Source: Erpobdella octoculata
Taxonomy: Eukaryota > Annelida > Clitellata > Hirudinida > Erpobdellidae
Assembly: GCA_963978895.1 (NCBI GenBank)
Contig: OZ022239.1
Location: forward strand, 31,546,517-31,610,516
DNA: 64,000 nucleotides
Direction of reading: 5' to 3'
The notes under the pieces are model-generated. The model saw only the letters and a list, made by a program, of their open reading frames with translations. It did not search any database and was not told the DNA's origin. This document shows, piece after piece, positions 45,701-58,545 of the stretch; the first letter of the stretch is position 1; every line of letters begins with the position of its first letter. Position numbers and translations under genes: made by a program.

Positions 45701-48700
45701 CAGGAGTTCCGTGCTCAGTCCTTCCTTGCCTACTCTGTCGCTAGAAACGGCATGCCTCTCCAATTCTTTTCTCAGTTGAGATCTTGGTGCTGAGTTTAAA
45801 ATTAAAAATGAGTGTTTTTTTAAAGTAAAATGTATTAACTAGTCAACTTGTATACAAGCAATAAAACTTGTTTAGCAGAAATGTGGCTTCAATTTTTCAT
45901 TTCCTGGTATTGCCCCTGGTTAAAGGATCATGGATCTCGATCATGATAACAGATTTCAAAACTTTCAACTGCAACGCAGATCAACAAACAAACCAAAAAT
46001 GTGCCTGCTCAGCTTTTAGTCAAATCGATAGAGTAAAATTGTTTACAGTAAAGTAGCTTGCCAACTCCTTTTACAAGAGTACTTGTACCTCATTCTCCCT
46101 TCAAGGCTGGAATCGGTACTACATTAGGGGAAACTAGTGCTGAATAGACCGCGTACATTTGTCATTAAAATATTTACAAAATCTATGTAAATAAATTTAT
46201 TGTGAATTTTTAAGCGCATTTCATGAAATTGTGGTCCATTCAGTACCTGTCTCCCCTACCTCCGCATCACTTTTTAAAACACTAGTAATAATACATACAC
46301 ACACACACAAATACAGGCACATCATCTTCATCTTTAAAGATGTACTGAGTTTAAGCAAGCTAAAAAGTATACTTCTGGTTTTAAACATCATCGTTATTGG
46401 TGAATCATAAAAAAGCTCAGTCAACATAACTAAAAACGAACAATGCGCTGCATCAGCAAAATAGATTGACAAACAAATATTTGAAGAACAAATATCTCTA
46501 AGGGCTGGAAAAAAACTGTTTTAATTAAATGATTTAAACATTTTATTCGAAATCAAGCACTTTACCAAAATTAAAGTTTAGTTTTTTTTACCATTTTCAT
46601 GTTCGGCATGTGAATAGAAAGTTTTCCTTGAACTCTGTAGATCAGTCCTCGTCTCTGAAGTCTGCTGGTGGCATGACTTATGTTCGGTTTCTCTTGGTGG
46701 GCAGGGTCGCGGTTTATTAGCCGGTACTCTATCGCAGCCATTTTCTTCTAATGATTTAGAAATAAATACATAAATAAATAACAATTGTACGTGAAATTTA
46801 TAAATAAAAATTTTAATAATTTTGTGAAAAAGTTGTAAATACAAAGAGCAAAAATTAATAAAAAAAAATTCTAATTCATGACTAAAGTTTCTACAAGTTT
46901 CTTTGTTAATTCATGAAAAAACATTGGAAAAAATATGGAATTATATGGCGGATTAATTAAGCAAAAATGTAATATCTTTGCATTGCTGACAAACATGTGT
47001 GATTAATTTCTGAAAATATTAAGTTTTGTTTAGCAAGCACAAAACAAGCAAACAGCAAAATGAGACCTCAACTGCTTACCACTGCCGCTGCTTCTTGCAT
47101 AACGTTGTTCTTGCTGGGTTGCCAGAGTTCTTGAAGTTTTTTTAGCCTTGCACGGACAATCGGCAGGCACCGGGTCTTCAATTTTTGGTTTCGACGGCAT
47201 CGAATGGACTGGCAGATTTATTTGGCTGCCTGCAGCTGCTTGCTGGAGATGCTGAAGCTCGTGGCAAACTTGAGACTGCTGGGTCTTGATTTTACAGCAG
47301 ACTTTAGCTAGTTCGCCTATTTTCACAGCAACGGTGTTCTTAACAGGTGGATCGACAACCTGTTGTTCACACATTTGATCGTTATTTTGTATTTCTTTCA
47401 ACTGTTCATCCTCCTCCTTACTTTGGAACAACCTCTCGTTAATTGCCAAACACAATAGACGCTGGTCCTGGCTGGCAGATTTCAGTCCATTGCCGGCAAG
47501 ACTGTGACTCCTGCCAATCTTTGTCAGATCAGAGCATCCGTTTCTCAGTTCTTTACACGTATACTGAAGAAGTTTTATGGAGTGACGCAGCTCTAGCAGT
47601 GGTTTTGTAAACATTTCCGGCTTACAAAGAGCTTGACACAAAGCCTGTGTTTCACAACAGCACTGTTTTACTTGCAGGCAACTCAATTCAAGCTGGACAC
47701 AAAAATCTTCAATACGTGTTGCGGCAATAACCAGCCGTTCGCCGCAAAACTGAATTTCATCGGATCTACGATCTTCGTCGTAGGACAGACCCTCAAGTTT
47801 TTGGCACATTTTAAACAACGTTGCATCGCAGCTAAAGATTGGTTCAACACGAGGCAGAACGATCGGTTTAATATCATCCTTTTCAGAATACTTTTCAGAA
47901 GATTTTTCTGATTCTTCTCTAACTTTTTCAGAACAATCGTCATCTTCTGATTTGTCTCCATCATAATGTTCTCTAGTTTTTTTGAAGCAATCGTCTTCGG
48001 ATTTTTTATTTTCAGTTTGAAAATCTCTACTTTTCTTAAAGCAATCATCATCCTCAGAGTTCTGATCATCCTGTTCATCGGGTCGAAAACTTCTACATTT
48101 TTCACAACTTGCATCTTCCTCTGACTTCTGATAATCATGTTCATCGTGTCTAAAACCTCCAATTTTTTTACCACATTCATCCTCCTCTGATTTTTGATCA
48201 TCATGTTCATCGGATTTAAAACCTCCAATTTTTTCACCACATTCATCCTCTTCTGATTTTTTGTCATCATGTTCATCGGATCTAAAACCTCCAATTTTGT
48301 CACCACATTCATCATCCTCTGATTTTTGATCATCATGTTCATTGGATCTAAAACCTCTACATTTTTCACAACTTGCATCTTCCTCTGACTTCTGATAATC
48401 ATGTTCATCGTGTCTAAAACCTCCAATTTTTTCACCACATTCATCCTCTTCTGATTTTTGATCATCATGTTCATCGGATCTAAAACCTCTACATTTTTCA
48501 CAACTTGCATCTTCCTCTGACTTCTGATAATCATGTTCATCGTGTCTAAAACCTCCACTTTTTTCACCACATTCATCCTCCTCTGATTTTTGATCATCAT
48601 GTTCATCGTGTCTAAAACTTCTCCATTTTTCACAACTTACATCGTCCTCTGACTTCTGATCATCATCTTCACCAGGTCTAAAACTTCCACTTTTTTCAGA

Positions 48701-49402
48701 ACAATCGTCGTCGTCTGATTTTTGTTCATCGTGTTTTTCAGGCCGATAGTCATTGAACTTCACAAAACAATCTTCTTCGCTTTTTCGTTCGTCTTGTTCG
48801 TCAAGACAGAAACCATCGTCGACGATGTCAATCTCGCAGCTGTTTTGATCGGCCTGGAGAAAAGGTTTGTCGTTTTCAAAGTCCAGTTGTTCACTTCCTT
48901 GTTCCTGAAAATGTTGGTCCTGGGCGTAATAAACTTCGTTGCCTTGAAACGGCTGAGATTGGAAACTGGGCTCGAATCCTTCGCTAGCCATTTGCTCTTG
49001 GGCAATTTCGCACTCAAAAAAGTCTTCTAGAGAAGATTCTTGCAGTTTCTGTTGCTCTTGGTAAGACGTTTCCAGCTGCTGCTGCAGTAGACATTCTTCA
49101 TCCCACGGTCGTTGATGCTCTTCGTTCCGAGAGTTTGACGATCGGTTCTCGTCTGAAGGATTTCTAGAGCGAAAGATGTACCCGTCTTCGCAGATCGGCG
49201 GGAGATTTATTGAAACCTTCTTTTTTTCCTGACACGAACTACTGTCGTCCGTAGCGGACAAAGCCGTGGGAAATATTTTGCAAGCACGTGAAGCCAGCCT
49301 AGCCGAATAGTTAGACCAGGTTGAGTGCGGCCGAATAGTTAGACCAGGTTGAGTGCGGCTTCTGATTAAATTTTCTTCTGATCCCCGTGGGCAAGTTCTC
49401 AC
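42763..49402 (-). CDS. Acidic-repeat / Cys-rich / NHL-propeller protein, five exons
   Basis: Minus-strand exons: 49402-47080, 46747-46592, 45789-45438, 45307-45116 and 44920-42763. All junctions are GT-AG with phases 1, 1, 2 and 2, giving about 1,726 residues. Exon 1 has an acidic region of 22-residue repeats (FR.DEHDDQKSEEDECGEKIGG, residues about 230-455), then a Cys-rich helical region (CLQVKQCCCETQALCQALC). Exons 3-5 encode NHL-like blades: KKLFVVDAWKPGLFVYM, FLYVTDSYQANSIHKFDL, LFVKYPDKLVEYSDSGELL, VCMVNGKGQLVKKY, IIICDYSANKIVVLDC and a last IYVASSSTNYGNQLIVYRF. Low-complexity inserts of about 200 and 430 residues split the late blades. The left end of exon 1 begins with GTG and an upstream in-frame stop, so a 5' exon or the Met near residue 138 is the true start. 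No RING or B-box is seen. NHL blades usually bind protein or RNA; the role here is unknown. Confidence 0.8.
48030..48720 (-). repeat. 66 bp coding tandem repeats in exon 1
   Basis: About ten in-frame units of 22 codons. Two subtypes alternate: one ends DECGEKIGG, the other DASCEKCRG, in the order A-B-A-B-A-A-A-B across the core. Each keeps one or two Cys. Confidence 0.9.
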
Positions 49403-49439
49403 AAGAAAGGCATGGCAGATAAAATTCTTTTTTGCTCAT

Positions 49440-50698
49440 GATTGTTCAAAAATCTTTCGATTCTTTAGCAATCGAATTATTTTGATCGGTGATTTTTATT
49501 CATAAAACAACATTAAATGTTTTTTTTTCTGCTTAACAAATCAAAACTGATCGCCAGCTGATTCTAACTTTTCTTACAGTTTTTCCTTTATTTCCGTCGT
49601 AGAAAAGAAAGATTTTTTTTAAATGTTGAATTGGGGTATAAAACAGCAGTTTGCAAAAGTATTAAAAACTCTAAAAAATATCGACAATTATAAGTTAGTC
49701 ATTTTTAATTTATTAAAAAAATGTTTGTTGCTATTTTGAGCGTCTGAAAATAGTTACGGAGGCTCTGTTTTGAATTAAAAATAAATTCAAACAATTACGT
49801 CATTTTGATATTATCACAAAACAACCTAGAAAATAAATCTTTTTATGTTTGTGAGTGAAAGTGTGTAAGTGAGTGTGCAGTCGAGTGTTGAAAAGAAGTA
49901 GCTGGTTGGTGCATTTTAGCTCAACATTTAAAAGTTGTCTGTCATAAAATAAACATTTTGGACATTAACATTACAAGGTCGAATGCTTTAAAGAGTATCA
50001 GTGTAACTTTGTCCAGGTAAATAATGTATGAGGTATTGAATCAACATTGTATTATTTTTTATAAAAGTAAACTCTCTTTAATAGTAAGGAAGGAGGAAAT
50101 CTTGAGCCATTTTTTTACATTTGACACGGACATGGGTTGTGTTGACCCATGGTTTGGGCAGTTTTAAGTCCAAATTTTTTGACACATGCGGGGATTGGGT
50201 TGGGTTAAAAAATGAGAAAAAATTAACTATGGGCTGGGTCAAAAAATTAAACTTTTTAGGTAGGTCGGGTTGGGTTGATTTGGGCTGCCAAAAATGGACC
50301 CAAGTCCACCTCTAGGTAGTGTCACTGACCTCGTGTTGTTCTGCTTCCATGTTATCACAAATTCTCATAATTTGATTTTCTTTTATTGATTTATTAGGAA
50401 TGTTTGCCTGTTGTCGATTAAACTATTAATCGCTTCAGCAGGAAAAAAATAATTCTCGCAAGGAATGATCAAATTAAAGTTTTTGAAAAATGTTATTTTA
50501 CAGCCACATAATAAACTCAAGCTGTGACGTACTGTGGTTTATTAGCAGAACGAGGCAGACCGAAGTAACATTCCTACGAGACGAACCACCAAAGGAGCGT
50601 CAAATCACAAACTTATCAGCCTCAGTTGACTTCAAGGCTACTTGTTTTCTGTTCAAAAGTTACATTTTATTTTACTTGGCAGAAAAGCAGTCGTGAGA
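49440..50698. other. Noncoding stretch with hAT-like remnant
   Basis: No host gene recognised; an unseen 5' exon of the NHL gene could lie here. The part at 50105-50325 is rich in GGGTTGGGTT motifs and ends CAAGTCCACCTCTA, like one degenerate hAT terminus. Confidence 0.4.
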
Positions 50699-50910
50699 GG
50701 CGCTGGTGGCGCTGTCGATCGTTAGGTCGGCAGTTCGAACCTCGCCGGCGTCACCAGCGTAACTCCCTTAAGCAAGGAGTTCACTCGCATTGTTAAAAGG
50801 GTAGGCGCCTATAAATGGCTGTCTCTGCAAATGCCCTTTCTCACCTTCGAGCAAGACTTAAGTCTTGGAAAAGGCGTTGTGAAAGAAAAATAAAAAAATA
50901 AATAAAAATA
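50699..50910 (+). mobile_element. SINE-B copy, tRNA-derived
   Basis: Starts GGCGCTGGTGGCGC with part of the tRNA-like head deleted. It keeps the B-box-like GGCAGTTCGAACC, then GGAGTTCACTCGCATTG and GGTAGGCGCCTA as in the copy at 23449-23706, and ends in an A-rich tail (AAATAAAAAAATAAA). Confidence 0.85.
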
Positions 50911-51060
50911 AAAAAATGCCGAGAAAACGAAAGTAAAGATGTCGAACATTCTGAACTTTACCTTAATTATTGTAAGTTCAAATGCGCTGATTTATGACAT
51001 GACATTATGAATGACCTCTCGGTTTAAACCCTCTGTTGATTTTTCTTTTTCAACTCACTT

Positions 51061-51226
51061 TTTTATAATAGTCTTTTACACAAGGTGTTTTAAGACTGAA
51101 ATGGCTGTATGTAGGAAGCACCTAAGTACTTCCTGTTGTGGATCATATTTGATTTTTTTAACTGTCCTTCCTTCTTTATCCAGGCTTGGGACTGGCTTGC
51201 AAAAGTAGGAGCAAGGCGGAGTTTTA
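51061..51226 (-). mobile_element. SINE-A copy
   Basis: Same family as the LTR insertion at 15176 and in the same orientation. Flanked by the 9 bp duplication AACTCACTT (51052-51060 and 51227-51235). T-run at the left end. Confidence 0.9.
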
Positions 51227-51235
51227 AACTCACTT

Positions 51236-52390
51236 CTCTGCATACTACGATCGTAGTTGAAGTTTATCAGACAATAGAAACGGACAATGTTAGAAGTTTT
51301 TCTCAATACTTTGAAGAACGCCTACGATATTAGTTCTACCTAACAGCACTAAACTTTCTCAATGTTGATGCTTATGAAAACTTTTTTATTATTATTCAAG
51401 TTTACTTTTTTGGTAAACAAAAATAAATAGAGAAGAAAGCACTACGACAAATAACGCTGTAGAACTTTTTTCAGAACCCTAAATAAAACCTTAACACTTT
51501 TCGAACGTATTGTGTCAAGTTATTAAAACTTCACAAAGCGTCTGCCTTTCTACTAGAAAGAAAGTTTCTAGTGAACTTCTTGAAACTTCCACAACGCCAA
51601 TGATAAATAAAACAATTTCTCTTATTTCTTTTATTCATATTAAACTGTTTTTGTTTGTATGCGCTAAATTGTGATTTATCAAGCTCCACTCAATGTATTT
51701 TCAGTGCTCCATTGGGCATTCAGTTTTCCAGCTTCCAGCCTCTTTACTCAAAAATTCTTTGATTTCTTGTTTAATGAGCTTCTTTTGTCAACTTAGACAG
51801 TAATTGAGTGCAGAAAACTTGTTAAATATCAATCAAATTTATAAACACGTTTACGTTAATTGTACCTATTTTGAGAGGTGAGAGACATGATAAAGTTTGT
51901 TACATGTACAAAATAGTTTAGGTTAATATTCACGCAATTCACATGCCTCTACTAAAAACATGGTGTCAACTAAGCTTAAAACTTAAGTGTTGAGCTGAGT
52001 AATTTTTAACTAGTTTATTAGCTAATTAGCAAAACCCAGAGTGATGAATTTTTAATAAATTATTCAAAAATGTCTGAAAATAGAATAAAAAATACAAAAG
52101 TTATCGTCAGAACAGCAAAATATGTAACATTTTATTGCACCAAACTCGATTAGAAGAATATGTATATATAATCAAAGTTAGTACCGATGAAATAATTATG
52201 CCAAATTATAAAACAATTAATAATATAATGTAATTCAATTTAATTGATTTTTCACAATTAAAGACAGTAATAACAAAGCAATTGATTGCATTCGAAAATT
52301 GCGGTTGAAAGCAAAAATTCAAGCATTAAAACACCACCATGGACCGTTTGGCTGAAGCCCATCACAAAATCTAAGAATATTTTTTTTTTC
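51236..52390. other. AT-rich noncoding stretch
   Basis: No gene or element recognised. Confidence 0.45.
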
Positions 52391-52393
52391 AAC

Positions 52394-52564
52394 AACTCCG
52401 CCTTGCATTTGTAAGCCAGTCCCAAGCCTGGAGAAAGGAGGAAGGAAAAGTTAAAAGGATCAAATTATGATCCATGACAGGAAGTACTTAGATGCTTCCT
52501 ACATACAGCTATTTCAGTCTTAAAACACTTGGTGTAAAGGACTATAAACTATTATAAAAAAAAA
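52394..52564 (+). mobile_element. SINE-A copy, plus strand
   Basis: Reads AACTCCGCCTTGCATTTG, then GCCAGTCCCAAGCCTGG, through to an A-run at 52557-52564, with TTCAAC on both sides as a short target duplication. Confidence 0.88.
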
Positions 52565-52570
52565 TTCAAC

Positions 52571-52925
52571 TTGAAATAACTTTCATATTAAAATAAAAAT
52601 TTTTCAAAAATATCATTATTGTTTTTGCACATTTATTCAAATTGGATAGAAGATTATTATTTAATTATCTTTTCAATAAACCGGTGTATTGTTTTGATAT
52701 TTTCTTCACAAATCATATCAGCTCTATTTTCTCTCTAATCTGACTTCCATTTCCTCCTTTCTCTCCGCACTTGCTACGCAAACGGTCCACAGGTGTCGCT
52801 TGTTTTAATAAATATCCTCGGGGAACATCTTTCTGCCGTAGCTATCCGGCTTGCGCTTCGATCTGGTCGCCTCCCAAATTCTCTCTATGTCGAAGTCCTC
52901 AGAGTCCTGATCTGAAAAGTACAGA
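52571..52925. other. Noncoding spacer before (GGAT)n
   Basis: Nothing recognised. Confidence 0.4.
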
Positions 52926-53463
52926 AGGATGGATGGATGGATGGATGGATGGATGGATGGATGGATGGATGGATGGATGGATGGATGGATGGATGGATGG
53001 ATGGATGGATGGATGGATGGATGGATGGATGGATGGATGGATGGATGGATGGATGGATGGATGGATGGATGGATGGATGGATGGATGGATGGATGGATGG
53101 ATGGATGGATGGATGGATGGATGGATGGATGGATGGATGGATGGATGGATGGATGGATGGATGGATGGATGGATGGATGGATGGATGGATGGATGGATGG
53201 ATGGATGGATGGATGGATGGATGGATGGATGGATGGATGGATGGATGGATGGATGGATGGATGGATGGATGGATGGATGGATGGATGGATGGATGGATGG
53301 ATGGATGGATGGATGGATGGATGGATGGATGGATGGATGGATGGATGGATGGATGGATGGATGGATGGATGGATGGATGGATGGATGGATGGATGGATGG
53401 ATGGATGGATGGATGGATGGATGGATGGATGGATGGATGGATGGATGGATGGATGGATGGATG
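52926..53463. repeat. (GGAT)n microsatellite, about 540 bp
   Basis: About 134 uninterrupted tetranucleotides. Open frames through it on both strands encode only Met-Asp-Gly-Trp or Ile-His-Pro-Ser repeats and are not genes. Confidence 0.98.
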
Positions 53464-56400
53464 TAGGGATGGATGCATGCATTCAAAGCTAAACTGAATA
53501 ATGAAAAAGTTCAGAGACGTCATTTCAGCAAAACCTTGGGGGGACATGTTCTCAATGCCCACCGATCTTTCACAAAAATCAAACCTTTTTGAAACCATTT
53601 TTCATTTTTTCTTCCAAGGAAACTGATGACTGAAAACTCTGAGGTACTTTTCTAGAATTTTTTATAAACAACTTCAGAGGGCTTACTGAAATATCACAAG
53701 AGGCCCACTTCACCGTCATAGGGAGCCCACCTATTTATAAAAAAGACCCACTCAAACCTCCGTCATGGAACCCATTCAAATGTCAGAAAAAAACATTGGT
53801 CCCCATGTTCCTTCCCTGAATTGACGTCCTTGAACAGTTGTGTAACGAACAATGGAAATGGTAAGAGCAATTACAGAAAACCCTGTTATTGAAAGTTTTC
53901 AACAACAACAACAATAAAAGAACCCACGCGAACAAATGCAAAAATAATCCCAGATTTTCTTCCGAGAAAAGCAAAGGAAAAAAATAGGAAAATCAAGGCA
54001 ATTAAAGAGCGCGAAGGCTATTTGCCACTTCGCTGCGCGCACTGTCCTGTATCGATTGCCATTGAACCGTGCGAGTGCCCTCACAATGGAGTGTTGATTC
54101 TGGGTGTCTCCATGCACGCTTGAATGGATTCAACTGACTCCCGGCAGGGCGTTGTTGGAAATGCTTTTAACTAATTAACAGCAGTTCGCAGCACCGGATC
54201 GAACCGACTTTTTGATATCTTTTCGAATCGATTCCGATAAAATAGCCGGTTCCCGTTGTTGTGTACTCGATGCAATTAGCATTGTTACCGCTGTGTGCAG
54301 AGTGTACTCAGAGTATTCAAGTAGTTATTTTGTTATTTATTCGTAAAGATTTGCTGTGTCTTTCTAAGATATTTATACATTTCCGATGATCAAACAATGA
54401 AATGAAGAAACATTAGAAAGACTTCCAAAGTGTTACTTGTAATAACATTATTATGGATAGTAGCTACATGTAATATTATTATCATGGAGATAGTAGTTAA
54501 TTGTAACAATATTATTATCATGGAAATAGTAGTTACTTGAATATAATTTTTTCTGAGACATTAACTACATTTATTATACTATCATAGAAATATTAACTAC
54601 ATTAACTAAAAAACATGATTGAGATATATTCTATTTATTTCTGCTCCTTTATCATCAAGTGTTTAACAAAAAAAAACAAAATTAGATTTTCGAATTTAAA
54701 TTCTTGTTTATTAAAATAACTACAAATTAAACTAAACTAATTATCACAAAACTAATGTGGATAACATAAATAAATTTGTTAACTCTTTAGTTTTTATTTT
54801 AAATAATTTTTACTAAACACCATTTACCTCATATTAGTGGCACAACGTTTTGTTTAAAAACTCATTCTCTGTCAGATAATAAAATCTCTCATAAATTAGG
54901 CATTGTTTCTTGCTTCTCATTGGAGTTCATTGGAGCGGGCAATTTAGCGCGCAGTGAGAGACTGGCAGACAACCAGCCACCGTCAAGGGGTTTTGTATGG
55001 AGGGGCGTTCAGGATGGATGGGTTGTCGTCGGAGAAACAGACAGTAGATTCGTAGCCAACAAAATCGAATAGTTTAATTCTTGAGTTGAAACATAATATA
55101 ATACCTTCTCAACCTCTCCTACAATAACAACTTAAACTAATCTAATATTAACTAATTTAATATTAAAATAATCTAATCTAATTTTGCCTTAATGCAAAAC
55201 TTATGTTTTGTTAAGGTAGCCCTTAACAAAATAAATAATAATAATAATAAAAAAAATTAATTTTGGCGTGCATCTACCGGAATAAAATTTTAAAACGTAA
55301 AACGATTTTGTTGAAGTTTGGTTCACTTGAGACCAAGAGGGTGGAAATATATACAGACATGACATATGAAGCTATGTATGTTGGTACTGTTTATATATTT
55401 TGTATAACTATTTGCCTGTTGATTATGAGCCGACAATTTTTCCTAATCTTATAGTTTGGTCTTAGTAGTACTCAGTACGAATTTATAATTTAAATAATAA
55501 ATAAAATACAAATAAATTTGGTAATTTTAAAGCAATTTCAACAACCAAGCTGTTAAAAAGTTTTTTTTAGTGTTTGAAAACTAGCTGTAAGAAAATCTCG
55601 CGTTTAATGACACGCGATCAACAAATCAGTCAGTTGTGCAACTTTGAATTAAACTCGCATATCACACCAAAACATAAACATTTTAACAAATTAAATGAAG
55701 AAATCAAAAAATAAATAAAAGCTTGTGACTGGAAGAAACAAAAATAGATAAGATGAAAATAGCACTAGATGAGGTGATTTGTAAAACCAAAGAAGGTGCT
55801 GGAATGCAGCGCATACGTTAGCATATTTTCGGCATTTTTATGGACGTTCTAGTGGACGTATTCTTATAGAATGTCTAAATCTAGTGTTAATTGTTAGAAC
55901 TTATTTCTGTCAATTTTTAAAAAACGTCGTTTTGTTCATCATTTCCAGAAAAGCCGAAAAGAAAAAAAAAAGAAATTCCCAAGAGCCGTTTAAAAACAAA
56001 ACTTTCCGATGAGTCACTTTTATGCTTGGAGTTTATATAAAAATATATTAAAAATGCAGTAGTTAGTTGTACCTATTTAAAACCACCCGCATATTTTGAT
56101 ATGAATAACTTTTAAACATTGTAAAATATTTTAAAAAACCACTTCATGTAAATTGATTATTTCGAAGTTATTATTACAAAAAGTAAACACGAGGTTATTT
56201 TTCGAGTAGAGGCACCTACATACTAGAAGAACTCGAACTATGATCACTGCTACGTTGTAGAGAAGAGCGCCTTTGAAGTTCAATAGAAGGTGCTATAAAA
56301 GCTTTTGTGATTGTTTATTTTTGTTTGATTGGTTGGTTGGTTAATTGATTGAATAATTGATTGATTATTGGTTCATTGGCTGGTTCATTGGTTGGTTGAT

Positions 56401-56668
56401 TGTGGTTGGTCGATTGATTATATACTTGTTCTTGCTTGACACTCATAAAAACAATAATCTATTATTTCCAAGCGGTTTAATTGTGCTCTAAAAATATGAA
56501 AATGGTAAATAACTTGAGATGTACTTTATAACAAAAGAAAAGTTCGGTTGAAAAATAATTATCTTAAAAAACATACCAAGAAATTAAATTATTCATAAGA
56601 TAAGACAGATATGAATTATTTATAGAATTACACAGCAGATTTTTTTATATCAAACGCTTTCTTATTTA
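53464..56668. other. Noncoding stretch upstream of the luqin-like gene's downstream side
   Basis: No gene recognised. At 54445-54600 a unit of about 50 bp (ATTATTATCATGGA(A/G)ATAGTAGTTA) repeats three to four times with decay. Further exons of the luqin-like gene could lie in this stretch but I could not support any. Confidence 0.4.
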
Positions 56669-57276
56669 CTAACCACGTGAGAGCGACTCTGTTTCTCTTT
56701 CGGGGTTTTCCCCACCCCTACCGAACCTGCTCTTCGGGCGCCAGTAGTCTGAGCCAATGAATAAATTAGCATATCATTAATTTAAATGTTTATTAATTCA
56801 AAGACTAAGAAAAAAACGAAGTTGTTCAGAACGTTTGATACACAACGTAAATAATAATTGGTGGAAAGGAAATAACCAGAAAATAATTAACAGTGACCAT
56901 TGCTACTTAATAGAAAAGATGAACAGTGACCATTGCTACTTAATAGAGAAAGAGCTACGTGGAAATTCATTAGAAAGTGCTGTACAAGCTGCTAGTGTTA
57001 GTGGTAGTTGAGATAGTGGTGCTGATGATATCAGCAATTAAATTACTAAATTAATTTTGATATTAAAGTATGATCAAAAAATTGTTTTTATTTTTATATT
57101 ATAATTTTTTAAGAAAATTTATGGTAAAACTTTTTACCTGAGTTTTGGCTTCGTTTGCCAAACCTTCCCTGAGGCCTCCAGTAGTCCTTACCGGAAACGG
57201 TCACTGTCCACTCCGATAGCAGAAGTGCAGAACAGAACAGAACTAAAAGAAGGGCATGAAATCTCATCTGAATCAT
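56669..57276 (-). CDS. Luqin-like neuropeptide precursor with two peptide cassettes
   Basis: From the ATG at 57276 the minus strand encodes a signal peptide (MRFHALLLVLFCSALLL, cleavage likely near TVTVSG). A first cassette follows, KDYWRPQGRFGKR: WRPQGRF, amidation Gly, dibasic cleavage site. A donor at 57138 (TCAG then GTAAAA) is phase 1. An acceptor at 56748 (GGCTCAG) opens an exon reading (G)AC-TAC-TGG, giving a second cassette DYWRPKSRFGRGG in the same phase, to a stop at 56669. An alternative donor at 57192 (CCG then GTAAGG) would skip cassette 1 and also stay in frame. WRPQGRFamide is the hallmark of luqin peptides (molluscs, annelids). The two-Cys C-terminal motif of luqin precursors is not seen, so further exons may exist. 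Confidence 0.8.
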
Positions 57277-57281
57277 TTCGG

Positions 57282-57560
57282 CTAGAAAAACTTTTTTCAG
57301 AGGTTTTCTTTCTTGGATGAAACGTGTCTTTCCTATATTCTGGACTTTGTTTTCTTTAGACTCAATTACACAAACTGATCCCTGTTTTATCTCTTTTTTT
57401 CTCTCTTTTTCAAATTCAACAAATTTCAACTTATTTCTAGCCATCAAATTATAGTTAATTTATAATTAGTTAATAAAAATTAATTATAATCTAACAAAAA
57501 GAATTTATTTGAAAGATTTAATTAAGTTATAAATAAGAGAAAAAAGAACTCACAACTGTG
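57282..57560 (-). other. Probable 5' intron of luqin-like gene
   Basis: An acceptor TTTTTCTAG ends five bases before the start codon (exon from 57281). A possible donor, GTT then GTGAGT, lies at 57555-57549. An untranslated 5' exon between the TATA box and 57555 would fit. The open frame extending upstream of the start codon is taken to be intron. Confidence 0.4.
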
Positions 57561-58140
57561 GTGTCGTGTCTTATTTTAGTTCGACGAGATCAAATTCCTC
57601 TGTGGCAGATGCTCTTCTAAATGAGTTACTTACCAAAGCAATCTCTGACAGTTTCAGGTTTCAGGTGATGAAAAACTTGAAACAAACTATTTTTTTACAC
57701 TCTAACGTCTTAATATTATTTGTTTTAAATTATTTTCTTCCAATAATTTTTTAAGATTTCAGTGTGAAAAACTTTGATTTGTTATTAAGCTTAAAACTTT
57801 TTTATTATCGGCAATGAGCAGAAACTAATCAAACTGCTATCAGTAAATAAATTTATCCAAAAGAATAAAAATTAATTATCGCCGCTGAAATTCACTCGCA
57901 ATTCACTGATCGAATTCAAAGTTGAGCCACGTCCTTGCGGCAAAGAACTCCCCCTTGCAAGAACATCGAATGGACCTACGGATTGGACCGCTCTTATTTA
58001 TAGAGGAGTTAACCCCACTGCCACGTGCGTGGACGCCCCCTCCTCCTCCTGCGTAGGGGTTGGACGGGTGACACGAAATTTTTTCCATGTATGGGAACAA
58101 TGCGAGCTGGATTTCGTAGGACGAACTTTTTAAGTGATTA
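57561..58140. other. 5' region of luqin-like gene
   Basis: Contains the TATA box and probably a noncoding first exon on the minus strand. Otherwise nothing recognised. Confidence 0.4.
57995..58002 (-). promoter_or_regulatory. TATA box, candidate luqin-like promoter
   Basis: Minus-strand CTATAAATAAGAGCGG stands in a locally GC-richer patch about 0.72 kb upstream of the luqin-like start codon, in the right orientation. Transcription would begin near 57965-57975. No other gene on this strand explains it. Confidence 0.5.
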
Positions 58141-58145
58141 ATTAA

Positions 58146-58545
<400 letters not shown>

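Noticed and set aside
47683..48633. 316-codon frame of Met/Asn/Lys repeats on the minus strand
   Set aside because: Shifted-frame shadow of the 66 bp coding repeats of the NHL gene; the acidic frame has the splice-compatible context.
52771..53598. Several long frames on both strands with Met-Asp-Gly-Trp or Ile-His-Pro-Ser repeats
   Set aside because: All derive from (GGAT)n, which is open in several frames by chance of its period.
57276..57447. Upstream extension of the luqin-like frame (57 extra codons)
   Set aside because: The Lys/Glu-rich extension would bury the signal peptide; a TTTTTCTAG acceptor just before the inner ATG supports the shorter start.
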